From Flavobacterium sp. KACC 22761 (GTDB taxonomy: Bacteria > Bacteroidota > Bacteroidia > Flavobacteriales > Flavobacteriaceae): a stretch of DNA of 64,000 nt. The position numbers and the translations under genes were made by a program. Position 1 is the first letter of the stretch. Every line of letters starts with the position of its first letter. Where the stretch lies: positions 2,418,001-2,482,000 of the forward strand of contig NZ_CP139148.1 of assembly GCF_034058155.1 (NCBI RefSeq), read 5' to 3'. Below, piece after piece: positions 33,548 to 43,073 of this stretch. The notes under the pieces were generated by a model, which worked only from the letters and a program-made list of their open reading frames with translations, did no database searches and was not told where the DNA came from.

Positions 33548-34401
33548 TATTTTTGGTTTATACTGAGATTGTTATATGTAATAATATTGTCAGGTTCGTG
33601 ATCTCTTTTTTGTACTATTTTGAGTTCAGTTAATGTCCAATTTGGTACGGTTTGAGGAGCACGTTCTGTATCTACTTTGTCGCTAAATGTCATTTTATTA
33701 TTGATAACTATAGTGCCACTATGTATTTTTCCATTATACATTGCAGTATATGTATTAGATTTAGATTCACTATTTGTCAAGTATGTGTCAGGGGTTTGAT
33801 CTCCGTCATCTACAGTAAATTCATAATAACGACTGTGTTGAGATGTTCTAAACATAGTAGAATTGCGTGTTTCTTCATTCCATGTATAAGCTTCAATTTT
33901 TACTGCAGAGAAGAGCATTTCTTGTGTAGATGCAGCTACATATTTGTTTGATTTCATTTTACGGAGTTCATATTGTTGCGTAAAATTTCCTGGTTTTAGG
34001 ATTGAAACAAAAAATGACGAGTTTGCTTTTTTGAGAATAATACTATCTCTCGTTTTTTTGGTGAGAATACTATCTTTACTTATGCCAAATATACTCGTAG
34101 ATGGCATTTTTATTTCTTCTTGAAAGTTGTAATCAATTTTATTGCGTTGGTGTCTTGTCGCATCTAAGGTGATAGGTTTTAAAACATATACAACATCTGA
34201 GGCGCCGTCAAAATTTTTGATTTTGACGTCAAATTTTAAAGTCTCTTCGACTTGAATATTGCCCCAATCAGCTCTCTCGATATTTTTAGACAGAATAAAA
34301 TTGGCTTCATTGTGTTCATTTTTTTTAGACGAACTGTTTTCTTCAGTACAAGAAATAAACAAACTACAAGAGATGAATAGGAAAACAAAGATTTTTCTCA
34401 T
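33547..34401 (-). CDS. Unrecognised lipoprotein coupled to the cytolysin-like gene
   Basis: 284 residues, family not recognised. The lipobox is LFISC (signal MRKIFVFLFISCSLFISC), followed by TEENSSSKKNEHNE. The rest is beta-rich and polar: DWGNIQVEETLKFDVKIKNF, ISKDSILTKKTRDSIILKKA, YYEFTVDDGDQTPDTYLTN, NGKIHSGTIVINNKMTFSDK. There are no Cys after the lipidated one. Its stop overlaps the start of the cytolysin-like gene by one base, so the two are probably made together. It could be a partner subunit, a chaperone or a self-protection protein; sequence alone does not decide. Confidence 0.72.
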   Translation of the reverse strand: MRKIFVFLFISCSLFISCTEENSSSKKNEHNEANFILSKNIERADWGNIQVEETLKFDVKIKNFDGASDVVYVLKPITLDATRHQRNKIDYNFQEEIKMPSTSIFGISKDSILTKKTRDSIILKKANSSFFVSILKPGNFTQQYELRKMKSNKYVAASTQEMLFSAVKIEAYTWNEETRNSTMFRTSQHSRYYEFTVDDGDQTPDTYLTNSESKSNTYTAMYNGKIHSGTIVINNKMTFSDKVDTERAPQTVPNWTLTELKIVQKRDHEPDNIITYNNLSINQK

Positions 34402-34522
34402 AATTTTTAATTTTCACTAAGTAATAATTTTACTATAATTCTGTCATAACCTAAAAGTTTTAAAAATGATAAAATAAGCCATTTGTAGTTTTGTGTTTTT
34501 AAGTTTGGCAAGAGAAAAAATA

Positions 34523-34561
34523 AAAAGCCCGACAAGAAATTAAATTTCTCGCCGGGCTTTT
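34523..34561 (-). terminator. Terminator downstream of the 242-residue protein gene
   Basis: Outer stem AAAAGCCCG with CGGGCTTTT and inner AGAAAT/ATTTCT pairing. It separates the orphan gene from the cytolysin operon. Confidence 0.75.
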
Positions 34562-34584
34562 GAATTAAAAACAAACTATAAAAA

Positions 34585-35313
34585 CTAAGATGCTTTTTTA
34601 GGAAAATTTAAAAAGGCATTTGCTTTATGATCTAAGTTTTCGATGAAATTATGAATCGCATCTTCAGTCGCTTTTTTTGTGTACTTAAAGTTGGCGTCAA
34701 AGAAAAATTCGCGTGAAATTAGAGGCTCATACGAAGAATCATATACAGCTTCATCAGTTTCGTCCAATTCAGTGTTTTTATATGGATTTGGATGTGTGTG
34801 GATTAATTCACTTATAACTTCGTTGAACCAATCATCAAATTTTTTCTTTTTTGGAGTTATATGACGAGCTAAAAGCACTAATCCGATAAGTTCATTTTGC
34901 AAATAATAAGAACCTTTTCTATATCTCACATCAATCATTCTCACATTCATCAAAGCGATCCACAATGCGCCATTAACGGATCCGTTTGCCGATGTCTCAA
35001 GATCGGCATCAAATATTAATGGATTAGTCTGCTCCCGATTATTGATGGAGCACCAAAGCGCTTCAATGCGTTTTTGAGTGTCACTAGTTGCTTGTGTAAA
35101 ACCTGTAAAACGCCAGTAGACCCATTCTAGTAATGCTGCAGTTAGTCCTATTGAACCTTTATGATTTATCTGCATTAAGACTTTTTCAAGATCTTCATTG
35201 CCTAGCGGATCTAGCAATTCATCTATTTTCTTTTTTGTCCATTTATAATCAATTTTATGTCCAATGCTTTTTGATTCCATGATTATTTTTGGAACATTGT
35301 TTAAGTTTCTCAT
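34585..35313 (-). CDS. Hypothetical protein, 242 residues
   Basis: Family not recognised. No signal peptide or long hydrophobic helix, so it is likely cytoplasmic. It is mostly helical, with GSIGLTAALLEWVYWRFTGF, NGALWIALMNVRMIDVRYRK and LVLLARHITPKKKKFDDWF. The C-terminal part is acidic then aromatic (TELDETDEAVYDSSYEPLIS, REFFFDANFKYTKKA). An alternative start is the ATG at 35280. It lies upstream of the cytolysin operon on the same strand, but a strong terminator lies between, so a functional link is not shown. Confidence 0.65.
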   Translation of the reverse strand: MRNLNNVPKIIMESKSIGHKIDYKWTKKKIDELLDPLGNEDLEKVLMQINHKGSIGLTAALLEWVYWRFTGFTQATSDTQKRIEALWCSINNREQTNPLIFDADLETSANGSVNGALWIALMNVRMIDVRYRKGSYYLQNELIGLVLLARHITPKKKKFDDWFNEVISELIHTHPNPYKNTELDETDEAVYDSSYEPLISREFFFDANFKYTKKATEDAIHNFIENLDHKANAFLNFPKKAS

Positions 35314-35613
35314 AATATGTATTGTTTATAAAGTTAATTTTCTGTTTAAATCGTTAACACAAAATTATGATTATGAGCTTTTTAAAAGAGGACCTAGAAG
35401 TTTAAAAAATAATATAATAAGGTTTTTAATAGGTCTAATATGTTGGTTTTTAGATATATAAGAAAAATACTACAATTTAATAATGATAGTCATTTAAGTC
35501 AATTTTAAGATATAAACATGGAGAAAATATAAAAGCAAAAGCCGATTCTGTCAAGAATCGGCTTTTTATGTATTATTCAGATTGTAAGTTCAAATCTGAA
35601 ATTTAAAATCAAA
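35314..35613. other. AT-rich spacer before pruA end
   Basis: Very AT-rich, with no ORF or repeat. The only feature is a hairpin at 35537-35566 (13-bp stem AAAAGCCGATTCT) that is probably the pruA terminator. Confidence 0.5.
35537..35569 (-). terminator. Terminator of pruA
   Basis: A perfect 13-bp stem (AAAAGCCGATTCT with AGAATCGGCTTTT), a 4-base loop, T-rich on both sides. Confidence 0.75.
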
Positions 35614-37239
35614 TTAACCTAAGAATGGATATCTGTAATCCTCAGGAGTTACAAATGTTTCTTTGATCGTTCTTGGAGAAGCCCAACGCAATAAGTTCAA
35701 TGCAGAACCTGCTTTATCATTAGTTCCAGAAGCTCTTGCTCCGCCAAATGGTTGCATTCCAACAACAGCACCAGTTGGTTTGTCGTTGATATAGAAGTTA
35801 CCGGCTGAATTTTGTAGTTTCGTTGTAGCTACTTCAATAGCATAACGATCTTGGCTGAAAACCGCTCCTGTTAAAGCGTACTCAGAAGTAGTATCAACTA
35901 ATTCTAAAGCCTCTTCCCATTTAGCATCTTCATAAACATAAATCGTGATAACTGGTCCAAACAACTCCGTTTCCATTGTAGTATATTTTGGGTTGGTTGT
36001 TACAATAACCGTTGGCTCAATAAAGTATCCAACTGATTTGTCATAATTTCCTCCAACGATGATTTCAGCGTCAGCATCTTTTTTAGCTTGGTCAATATAA
36101 CTTGCTAATTTATCAAAAGAACCTTCGTGGATAACTGCCGTAATAAAGTTTCCAAAATCTTCTGGAGAACCCATTTTCATTGATTTTACATCAGCAATTA
36201 ATTGCTCTTTTACAGCAGGCCATAAACTTTGTGGAATGTAAGCTCTAGATGCAGCAGAACATTTTTGTCCTTGGAATTCAAATGCTCCACGAGTGATTCC
36301 TGTAGCTACTTGTTTTACGTTTGCACTTGGATGAGCAATGATAAAATCTTTACCTCCAGTTTCTCCAACGATTCTTGGATATGTTTTATAGTTGTGAATG
36401 TTTGCACCAATTTTAGCCCAAATATCTTTAAATACATGAGTTGATCCTGTAAAGTGAATACCAGCAAAATCACGGCTCGCTAAAACAGTATCCGTAATCA
36501 TTAAAGCATCTCCGAAAACTACGTTGATAACGCCGTCTGGAACTCCAGCTTCTTTGAAAACATCGATGATTATTTTTGCAGAAAATACTTGGCTGTCACT
36601 TGGTTTCCAAACCACAACGTTACCCATCATAGCAGCACTTGCAGGAAGATTTGCAGCAATAGCAGTAAAGTTGAATGGAGTAATTGCGTAAACAAAACCT
36701 TCTAATGGTCTATATTCTACACGGTTCCAAACAGTAGAATCTGATTTTGGCTGATCGTTGTAGATTTGAGTCATAAACTCAACATTGTAACGTAAAAAGT
36801 CGATTAATTCGCAAGAAGAATCGATTTCTGCTTGGTGAATATTTTTAGATTGACCAATCATTGTTGCAGCGTTGATGCGCGCTCTGTATGGTCCTGCAAT
36901 AAGCTCAGCAGCTTTCAAGAAAATAGCAGCACGTTGTTCCCATGCCATGTTTGCCCATGCTTTTCTTGCTTCAAGTGCATTAGCGATTGCTTTTTCGATA
37001 TGTTGTTTTTCAGCTAAATGATATTTTCCAACAACGTGTTTGTGATCGTGTGGAGCTGTAATGTTTCTTGTATTTCCAGTTCTGATTTCTTCGCTTCCAA
37101 TATATAAAGGAACGTCAATTTGAGAATTCCACATTGTGGTGTAAGCTGCCTGAACTGCTGCTTTTTCTGGTGAGTTCGGTGCGTAGCTTTTAACTGGCTC
37201 GTTTACCGCTTTTGGTACATGAAAGAATCCTTTTAACAT
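35614..37239 (-). CDS. pruA: L-glutamate gamma-semialdehyde (1-pyrroline-5-carboxylate) dehydrogenase
   Basis: 541 residues, matching stand-alone P5C dehydrogenases. It oxidises glutamate semialdehyde to glutamate with NAD, the second step of proline breakdown. Motifs are YAITPFNFTAIAANLPASAA, VWKPSDSQVFSAKIIIDVF, HFTGSTHVFKDIW (NAD loop), IVGETGGKDFIIAHPSANV with the catalytic Glu, and FEFQGQKCSAASRAYIP with the nucleophile Cys. The proline dehydrogenase domain is not fused, and the gene is not adjacent. CAAAAGTA at 37281-37288 (top strand) is a likely -7 box. Confidence 0.96.
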   Translation of the reverse strand: MLKGFFHVPKAVNEPVKSYAPNSPEKAAVQAAYTTMWNSQIDVPLYIGSEEIRTGNTRNITAPHDHKHVVGKYHLAEKQHIEKAIANALEARKAWANMAWEQRAAIFLKAAELIAGPYRARINAATMIGQSKNIHQAEIDSSCELIDFLRYNVEFMTQIYNDQPKSDSTVWNRVEYRPLEGFVYAITPFNFTAIAANLPASAAMMGNVVVWKPSDSQVFSAKIIIDVFKEAGVPDGVINVVFGDALMITDTVLASRDFAGIHFTGSTHVFKDIWAKIGANIHNYKTYPRIVGETGGKDFIIAHPSANVKQVATGITRGAFEFQGQKCSAASRAYIPQSLWPAVKEQLIADVKSMKMGSPEDFGNFITAVIHEGSFDKLASYIDQAKKDADAEIIVGGNYDKSVGYFIEPTVIVTTNPKYTTMETELFGPVITIYVYEDAKWEEALELVDTTSEYALTGAVFSQDRYAIEVATTKLQNSAGNFYINDKPTGAVVGMQPFGGARASGTNDKAGSALNLLRWASPRTIKETFVTPEDYRYPFLG

Positions 37240-37464
37240 GGGATAAATTATTTTAAAATTACGATTTGTTTAATTTTTTACAAAAGTACAAATGATAATT
37301 TGAATTTATCACAATACAATATTAAAAAGTTGTATTTTAATAAATGAATGATTCAAGTTGCAGAATAATTAACATTTTAATTAAATAAAATCCAAATGAT
37401 TCAGGCAAAAATTAAATGTTTTCTCGAATTTTCTTAAATGAAAAAGAGTGCTTCAAACTATAAA

Positions 37465-37851
37465 TTAGTTTAATGCAAACGGAGCACACATTCTAAAAGT
37501 AGGAACGATCACTTTGAATGTTTTAGTTGTAGTAAAATTGATCATATTAAAATGACCTTTCATAGCGCCATATGGAGATGATAACAAGCAACCAGAACTA
37601 TACGTGTGATTTTCGCCTGGTTTTAATACCGGTTTTTTGCCAATCACGCCTTCGCCATCCACTATATCTAAGTCGTTTAGCGAATCAAAAATTTCCCAGT
37701 GGCGAGAAGTCAATTGGACAGAATCTTTACTGTGGTTTTCAATTGTAACTACATAACTAAAAGCAAAATGAATCTTGTAGTTTTTGAAGTAAGTTCCTTC
37801 AAAACTAGTTAAAACTGATATTTTTATGCCTCGTGTAATTTGAGAAACCAT
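37465..37851 (-). CDS. apaG: ApaG protein
   Basis: 128 residues, the family length (about 125). A single fibronectin-like beta domain: KISVLTSFEGTYFKNYKIHF, FSYVVTIENHSKDSVQLTSR, HWEIFDSLNDLDIVDGEGVI, GKKPVLKPGENHTYSSGCLL, YGAMKGHFNMI. The combination HWxI, GVxGxxPxxxPGexxxYxSG is the ApaG signature. In enterobacteria mutants alter cobalt resistance and Ap4A levels, but the biochemical role is unclear. It is a single gene. Confidence 0.95.
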   Translation of the reverse strand: MVSQITRGIKISVLTSFEGTYFKNYKIHFAFSYVVTIENHSKDSVQLTSRHWEIFDSLNDLDIVDGEGVIGKKPVLKPGENHTYSSGCLLSSPYGAMKGHFNMINFTTTKTFKVIVPTFRMCAPFALN

Positions 37852-37930
37852 ACTAAAGTAGTATATATGTGTGCGTTATACGTGCAAAGCTACGAAAAAA
37901 AATGATTGAAGTGAAAACGTTAACATTGTT

Positions 37931-39190
37931 TTAATTTACGATGTTTATTGAGTTTCCGTTTCCTTTTCCAATAACTCTTTGATAACGATCAGAACTTTCT
38001 TTATAATAAACCAAGATGGTGTATTCATTTTCAGTCTGATAAAAATTTCCATCAACCGCATTTTCGTAATCGATATTTCCTTTTTTCTCAACTGTTCGGT
38101 ATTGATAATTGGTAAAACCTTGTTTGATCATAACGGCTTTTTCAAAAATTGCTTTGTCTGGATTATAATCCATTTTATATTCTGGCGAAAGGCTGAAATT
38201 GTTGAACATTCCAACAATATAAATGTCTTTGTTTAATTGAAAAGCCGGCGCTGATAGAGTGAAATAAACCCAAGCATAATCGGCTTCAATTTCTTGTTTG
38301 AATCCGTTGATGTTTTTCACTACAAAATTTCCATTTACATCTTCATAAAGCGTATAAATTTGGTTGCCTCTCGCATGATTGGGGTACAAATATGAACTGT
38401 AAACATCATTGTTGGAACCCACTTTGGCGACATTATTACTTGCCGCGCGAATATCTTTGTTTTCAAAATACAAAAATTCATTGCCTCCCCAAAACTGTGT
38501 TTCTTTGTCATATTTATATACCATTTGATTTCCTATGGTATATTGAGGCGGAACGTTTTTAATACTTGTTTTAAAATCGCCATTTTGCAATAAAAGCACT
38601 TTTATGTTTTGCAGAGGTGTTTGAAAAGTAATGTCATTTGACAAAATAGTAAATTCAAGATTTTGCTTATAATCAATATTGCTGAGGTTTCGGGTGCGTT
38701 TTACCAAACAGGCAACTGTAGAATGATTTTCGTAAAGAACAAATTTTCTGGAGAAAACAACTTCCTTGTCTTCATTCAGGATTTTCAGCATATAATTGCC
38801 CGAAATTCTCAGTTGTGTCGTGAATTGATTTGGAAAAGTCAACGTGTAATGCGTGTACCCTTGAAGTGTATTAAATGAATTCGAAAAATCTGTAATTCTT
38901 TGATTGTCAAAACCGCGAATGTATTCTGTCTTCGGGATGTCTGACGGAATCCAATTGTAATCACAATGAACCAATTCAAAATAATAATTCGCTTCGTTGC
39001 CAAATAAATCATCAAATTGAAATGAAAATACCGAACCCAATTCAAAAATAGGAACCACATTTGAATCATTTTGAACAAACGAAGCCGTTTTGATGTTATA
39101 TGGAGGATCTACTTCGTTTTGTACTTCTTGGGCTTTCGCCGAAGTAAAAATAAAAAGCAGAAGAAAGCTTATAGATAAAAATTTTGGCAT
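37931..39190 (-). CDS. DUF5103 secreted protein
   Basis: 419 residues from the ATG at 39190, which gives a clean signal peptide (MPKFLSISFLLLFIFTSAKA); an earlier in-frame ATG at 39247 would add a hydrophilic tail before it. The body is beta-rich and aromatic, with YYFELVHCDYNWIPSDIPKT, YIRGFDNQRITDFSNSFNT, YTHYTLTFPNQFTTQLRISG and a C-terminal starch-binding-like unit DIYIVGMFNNFSLSPEYKMD. These match DUF5103, a Bacteroidetes family of about 420 residues, secreted, without known function. Confidence 0.85.
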   Translation of the reverse strand: MPKFLSISFLLLFIFTSAKAQEVQNEVDPPYNIKTASFVQNDSNVVPIFELGSVFSFQFDDLFGNEANYYFELVHCDYNWIPSDIPKTEYIRGFDNQRITDFSNSFNTLQGYTHYTLTFPNQFTTQLRISGNYMLKILNEDKEVVFSRKFVLYENHSTVACLVKRTRNLSNIDYKQNLEFTILSNDITFQTPLQNIKVLLLQNGDFKTSIKNVPPQYTIGNQMVYKYDKETQFWGGNEFLYFENKDIRAASNNVAKVGSNNDVYSSYLYPNHARGNQIYTLYEDVNGNFVVKNINGFKQEIEADYAWVYFTLSAPAFQLNKDIYIVGMFNNFSLSPEYKMDYNPDKAIFEKAVMIKQGFTNYQYRTVEKKGNIDYENAVDGNFYQTENEYTILVYYKESSDRYQRVIGKGNGNSINIVN

Positions 39191-39264
39191 TTGATAGATT
39201 GTAAGATTTGTAAATATAATAATTTTATACAACGAAAAATATGCCAATCTATTGGCTTTAACAA

Positions 39265-42168
39265 TTAAGAACCTAAAATGTATTCCAGATTGCCTTCAAT
39301 TTCATCATTGATGTAACTTTCCTCTAAAAGAGAATCAGACAATAATTTTTTGTTTTCTTGAAGTTTGATAATTTTTTCTTCAACTGTATTTTTAGAAATA
39401 AAACGAACCACATTAACTTTATTCAACTGTCCAATTCTATGCGCACGCGCAACACCTTGTTTTTCTGCGAAAGGATTCCACCAAGGATCTAAGAATAAAA
39501 CATAAGAGGCTTTTGTAATATTTAGACCAACACCTCCCGCTTTAAGAGAAATAAAGAATAAGAGCGGATTTTCTTTTTCTTGAAACATTTTAACTTGCTG
39601 TTCTCTCTTATCTGCTGGAGTTTCACCTGTAATTTCGCAGAACTCAATTTTGTTTTCTTTACACCAATCGGTATAGAAATTCAAATTGGTGACAAATGAA
39701 CTGAAAATGATGACTTTCTGTTTTGCTTTTACTAAGTTTTCTAAATAATTAGTAACCGCAATGAATTTTCCAGAATCAACTTCAGATTCTTGATCAACCA
39801 TTTTCGGGTGATTACTCAATTGGCGTAATTTCATCAAAGTATTAATAATACTAATTTTATCAGGAGATCCATCAGTTTTAAGCAAGAAATTACGAGCCTT
39901 AGATTTTTCTTTCTCGTATAATTTTTCCTGTTCAGGATCCATGTCACAATAGTAAATCTGCTCGGTTAATTCTGGTAAATCTTTTAAAACCTGTTCCTTT
40001 GTGCGTCTTAAAATATAAGGCTGAATAAGATTTTTTAATTCTGCTAAAACTTCTTCATTCTGTTTTTTCTCAATCGGATTTTTGAAATTTTCCATAAAAA
40101 AAGCATAACTGCCCAAAATCTCAGGATTGATAAACTGCATTTGCGACCATAAATCGTCAAGCGAATTTTCGATCGGTGTACCACTCAAAGCAATTTTATG
40201 CCCTGTACTGATTTTATTTATGGCTTTAAAAATCTTAGAATTTTTGTTTTTGATGTATTGGCTTTCGTCCAAAATCAGATAACGGAAATCGTATTTTTCT
40301 AAAATGGAAATATCACGATGAATGATGCTGTAACTTGTAAAAATCAAATCGGTCGAATTGATTCTGCTTGCTAAAGATTTCCTATCGTTACCAACATATT
40401 GCATTTTTGAAAAGTGTGGAGTGAATTTTCCAGCTTCATTAAACCAGTTAAAAACCAATGAAGAAGGCAAAACAATCAAGGCCTTTAGCGGTTCTCTTTC
40501 AATAGTAGTTTCGTTGGCAAACAAATCAAAATTGGTGGTTTTGGTAGTAAAACCTAATTGTTCTTGTACAGAAACCAAAACAGATAAAGTTTGCAACGTT
40601 TTTCCAAGTCCCATATCGTCAGCAAGACACGCGCCCATATTGGAGTTAAAATGTCCTAAAAGCCATTTTACGCCATCAATTTGATACGGTCTCAAAGTTG
40701 CTTTTATTAAGTCAGAACCTGTAAATTCAGCTTGATGAATTTGATCTAAATCACTGTCAATTTCTGAAATTCCGTCTAAAGCAGTAAAGTTGCTTTTGCG
40801 CAACAAAAGAACGCCATTTTCTGTTTTGGCTAATTTTGCAAGTGAACCATATTTGCTGAACCATTCTAGCGGAATCAAAAAGTAGTTTCCGTCAGGCAAC
40901 GCAAAAAGTCTTTCTTTGCTTTTTATATTCGGAATAATTTCGCTGAAATTGATTTTATAATTTCCAACGGTAATTATTATTTTAATGTCAAACCAATCGC
41001 CAACTGTTTCTTTTGAAGCAGAAATAGTATGGCTTTCAGTGATGATTTCTTTACTTTCCAGTTTTAGGTTTTCAATAGTAAAACCTAAACTTTTCAGTTC
41101 TTCTTTATGATCAATAATCAGCTGAATATTGATGAAAGGATCTGTATTTTCAGCTTCTGAATTTAATCCAAATAATTCGTTTTTGATTTTGGTTAAACCA
41201 ATTTCATTCAATTTATCGATATATAGACTTTCGTCAGGATTTCTTTTAAACTGAATTATTTTAGGTTCATTGGCAACGCTGAAATCGACAAAAGAATGTG
41301 TTTTTTTATTTTTACTCGCATCAAATGAATATCCATTGTAATCAAAATAAAGATTAATATAATAGCAGTTTTTAAAGAAATCATGAATAGGCTGAATCGT
41401 ACAGGAAATGATTTTGTCGCGAAGTTCAATCTCGAAGCCTGTTGCTTCAATATCAATTTTCTTTGCGATTTGCGGAATGAAACTCTTGAAGTAGTCATCA
41501 ACTAATTTTGATGGTATTTCAATAGATTTTTTCTTTAAAAAAGGCATTAGTTTTTTAGAGTTCAACTCTTTTAGTTGTCCTAATTTTTTATTGATGATCA
41601 GCCAGCCTGGTTCATCCAAAAGAATTTCTGCCTTGATATCCATTGGAGAAAAAGTGGTTTCATTTTCTTTTAAAGAAAGTGTGTAAGTAATGCCTTCTGA
41701 ATGTTTGTCAAACTGAATCTGAGGTTCAAAATCAAGAGGTTCAATACTGACTCTCGAGCGGTAAAAATCTTTTTCAGGACCGAGGTTTAAAGATAGAGGA
41801 AATTGTTCTTTTACAATTAAATCGTAAAAAGAACTTAAATTGAATTTTAGATGCTGACGAATAGCAAACTCAATTTTTGAATCTTTCTGTAAATCAGCAA
41901 TTGTTTTGGCTGATTTAATTTTGGCGCCGAATTTTTTAAAAATAAATTCAGGTTTAAGAGAATCGCAAGCCGTTAATATTCTTTTTGAGTTGGAATCTAA
42001 ACTATCAAAAGTGATTCCGAAACTTTCAAGTACATCGGGACTTGCTTTTTTGTCTAAATATTTGATTTCGCTAGTATTCTCAACAATGTATGCGGTTGGA
42101 ATATGAACATTCAGATTTTTTTCCAAACTGATGTCAAAACAGAACTGAAATGATTTTGTAGGTTCCAA
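39265..42168 (-). CDS. SNF2/DEAD-box helicase
   Basis: 967 residues. The N-terminal half (about 1-470) is poorly conserved and carries a bacterial SNF2 accessory domain. The ATPase follows: LADDMGLGKTLQTLSVL (Walker A), LIVLPSSLVFNWFNEAGKF, ILDESQYIKNKNSKIFKAI (DESQ instead of DEAH), ALSGTPIENSLDDLWSQM, then helicase lobe 2 with FISLKAGGVGLNITKASYV and PWWNPFAEKQGVARAHRIGQ. Such enzymes translocate on double-stranded DNA; RapA, in the same superfamily, recycles RNA polymerase. The specific role here is unknown. It is a single gene. Confidence 0.92.
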   Translation of the reverse strand: MEPTKSFQFCFDISLEKNLNVHIPTAYIVENTSEIKYLDKKASPDVLESFGITFDSLDSNSKRILTACDSLKPEFIFKKFGAKIKSAKTIADLQKDSKIEFAIRQHLKFNLSSFYDLIVKEQFPLSLNLGPEKDFYRSRVSIEPLDFEPQIQFDKHSEGITYTLSLKENETTFSPMDIKAEILLDEPGWLIINKKLGQLKELNSKKLMPFLKKKSIEIPSKLVDDYFKSFIPQIAKKIDIEATGFEIELRDKIISCTIQPIHDFFKNCYYINLYFDYNGYSFDASKNKKTHSFVDFSVANEPKIIQFKRNPDESLYIDKLNEIGLTKIKNELFGLNSEAENTDPFINIQLIIDHKEELKSLGFTIENLKLESKEIITESHTISASKETVGDWFDIKIIITVGNYKINFSEIIPNIKSKERLFALPDGNYFLIPLEWFSKYGSLAKLAKTENGVLLLRKSNFTALDGISEIDSDLDQIHQAEFTGSDLIKATLRPYQIDGVKWLLGHFNSNMGACLADDMGLGKTLQTLSVLVSVQEQLGFTTKTTNFDLFANETTIEREPLKALIVLPSSLVFNWFNEAGKFTPHFSKMQYVGNDRKSLASRINSTDLIFTSYSIIHRDISILEKYDFRYLILDESQYIKNKNSKIFKAINKISTGHKIALSGTPIENSLDDLWSQMQFINPEILGSYAFFMENFKNPIEKKQNEEVLAELKNLIQPYILRRTKEQVLKDLPELTEQIYYCDMDPEQEKLYEKEKSKARNFLLKTDGSPDKISIINTLMKLRQLSNHPKMVDQESEVDSGKFIAVTNYLENLVKAKQKVIIFSSFVTNLNFYTDWCKENKIEFCEITGETPADKREQQVKMFQEKENPLLFFISLKAGGVGLNITKASYVLFLDPWWNPFAEKQGVARAHRIGQLNKVNVVRFISKNTVEEKIIKLQENKKLLSDSLLEESYINDEIEGNLEYILGS

Positions 42169-42211
42169 GATTTAGGGATTTGGTTAGGCTTATATTTGGG
42201 AATTGGGCAAA

Positions 42212-42253
42212 AAAAATAAAGAGTTTTCAAATCTGGTATTTTGAAAACTCTTT
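42212..42253 (-). terminator. Terminator of the map-methyltransferase unit
   Basis: A 14-bp stem (AAAGAGTTTTCAAA with TTTGAAAACTCTTT), flanked by an A-rich run that reads as T on the reverse strand. Confidence 0.75.
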
Positions 42254-42280
42254 ATTAAATGAACTTATATGGTGAAAAAA

Positions 42281-43054
42281 TTAGTTTTCCTGTTTAAAGC
42301 AAAGCGGGATAATCTCGCCTTTTGCTAAACAGTATTTTTCAACCAATTCTGGTGCAATTTTATTAGTGTAATCTTCTTCGATAACAATAAAACCAATACT
42401 TCTTAATTTATCGAAATAATCGCGTCCGTAAACACGAACGTGGTCATATTGTCCGAAGATTTTAGCACGCTCTTTTTGATCTGTAATCGAATCATCGGCA
42501 AAAGTAACTTCACGAGACAAATCTTGTGGAATCTGCAAAATTGCCATTCCGCCTGGTTTTAAAACACGAAATAATTCCTGCATTGCTTTTGTGTCGTCAG
42601 GAATATGTTCTAAAACGTGATTGCATAAAATAACGTCGTATTCGTTGTCTTTGAAAGGTAAATTACAAATATCTGCTTTTACATCTGCCAATGGCGAAAG
42701 TAAATCAGTTGTTGTGTAATCTAAGTTTTTCTGCTTACGAAATCTTTTATAAAAAGCTTGTTCAGGAGCAAAATGCAATACTTTTTTAGGTGCTGTAAAA
42801 AAATCAGTTTGATCGTTTAAATACAGCCAAAGTAAACGGTGTCTTTCTAGAGAAAGTGTACTTGGCGAAAGCACATTATTACGCTGTTTTCCGTATCCAT
42901 AAGGCAAAAAAGATCTAAAGCTTTTTCCGTCAATAGGATCAGTATATTTGCTTCCTTTTAATGATAATGCTAAAATTGGGCGCGCAACATAACTTAAACG
43001 AATTAATAATGGACGCGGTATTGTATTTAAAACTAATTTAAAAAGTTTTTTCAC
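42281..43054 (-). CDS. Class I SAM-dependent methyltransferase
   Basis: 257 residues. A methyltransferase-11 type core: VLHFAPEQAFYKRFRKQKNL (variant motif I), DYTTTDLLSPLADVKADICN, ILCNHVLEHIPDDTKAMQEL, FRVLKPGGMAILQIP. The N-terminus has a positively charged segment LVLNTIPRPLLIRLSYVARP that may lie on the membrane. The substrate is unknown. It follows map on the same strand with 19 bases between, so they are likely co-transcribed. Confidence 0.85.
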   Translation of the reverse strand: MKKLFKLVLNTIPRPLLIRLSYVARPILALSLKGSKYTDPIDGKSFRSFLPYGYGKQRNNVLSPSTLSLERHRLLWLYLNDQTDFFTAPKKVLHFAPEQAFYKRFRKQKNLDYTTTDLLSPLADVKADICNLPFKDNEYDVILCNHVLEHIPDDTKAMQELFRVLKPGGMAILQIPQDLSREVTFADDSITDQKERAKIFGQYDHVRVYGRDYFDKLRSIGFIVIEEDYTNKIAPELVEKYCLAKGEIIPLCFKQEN

Positions 43055-43073
43055 TGGTTTGATTCGGGTTGTA

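Noticed and set aside
39191..39247. Upstream ATG for the DUF5103 protein.
   Set aside because: It places 19 residues before a complete signal peptide.
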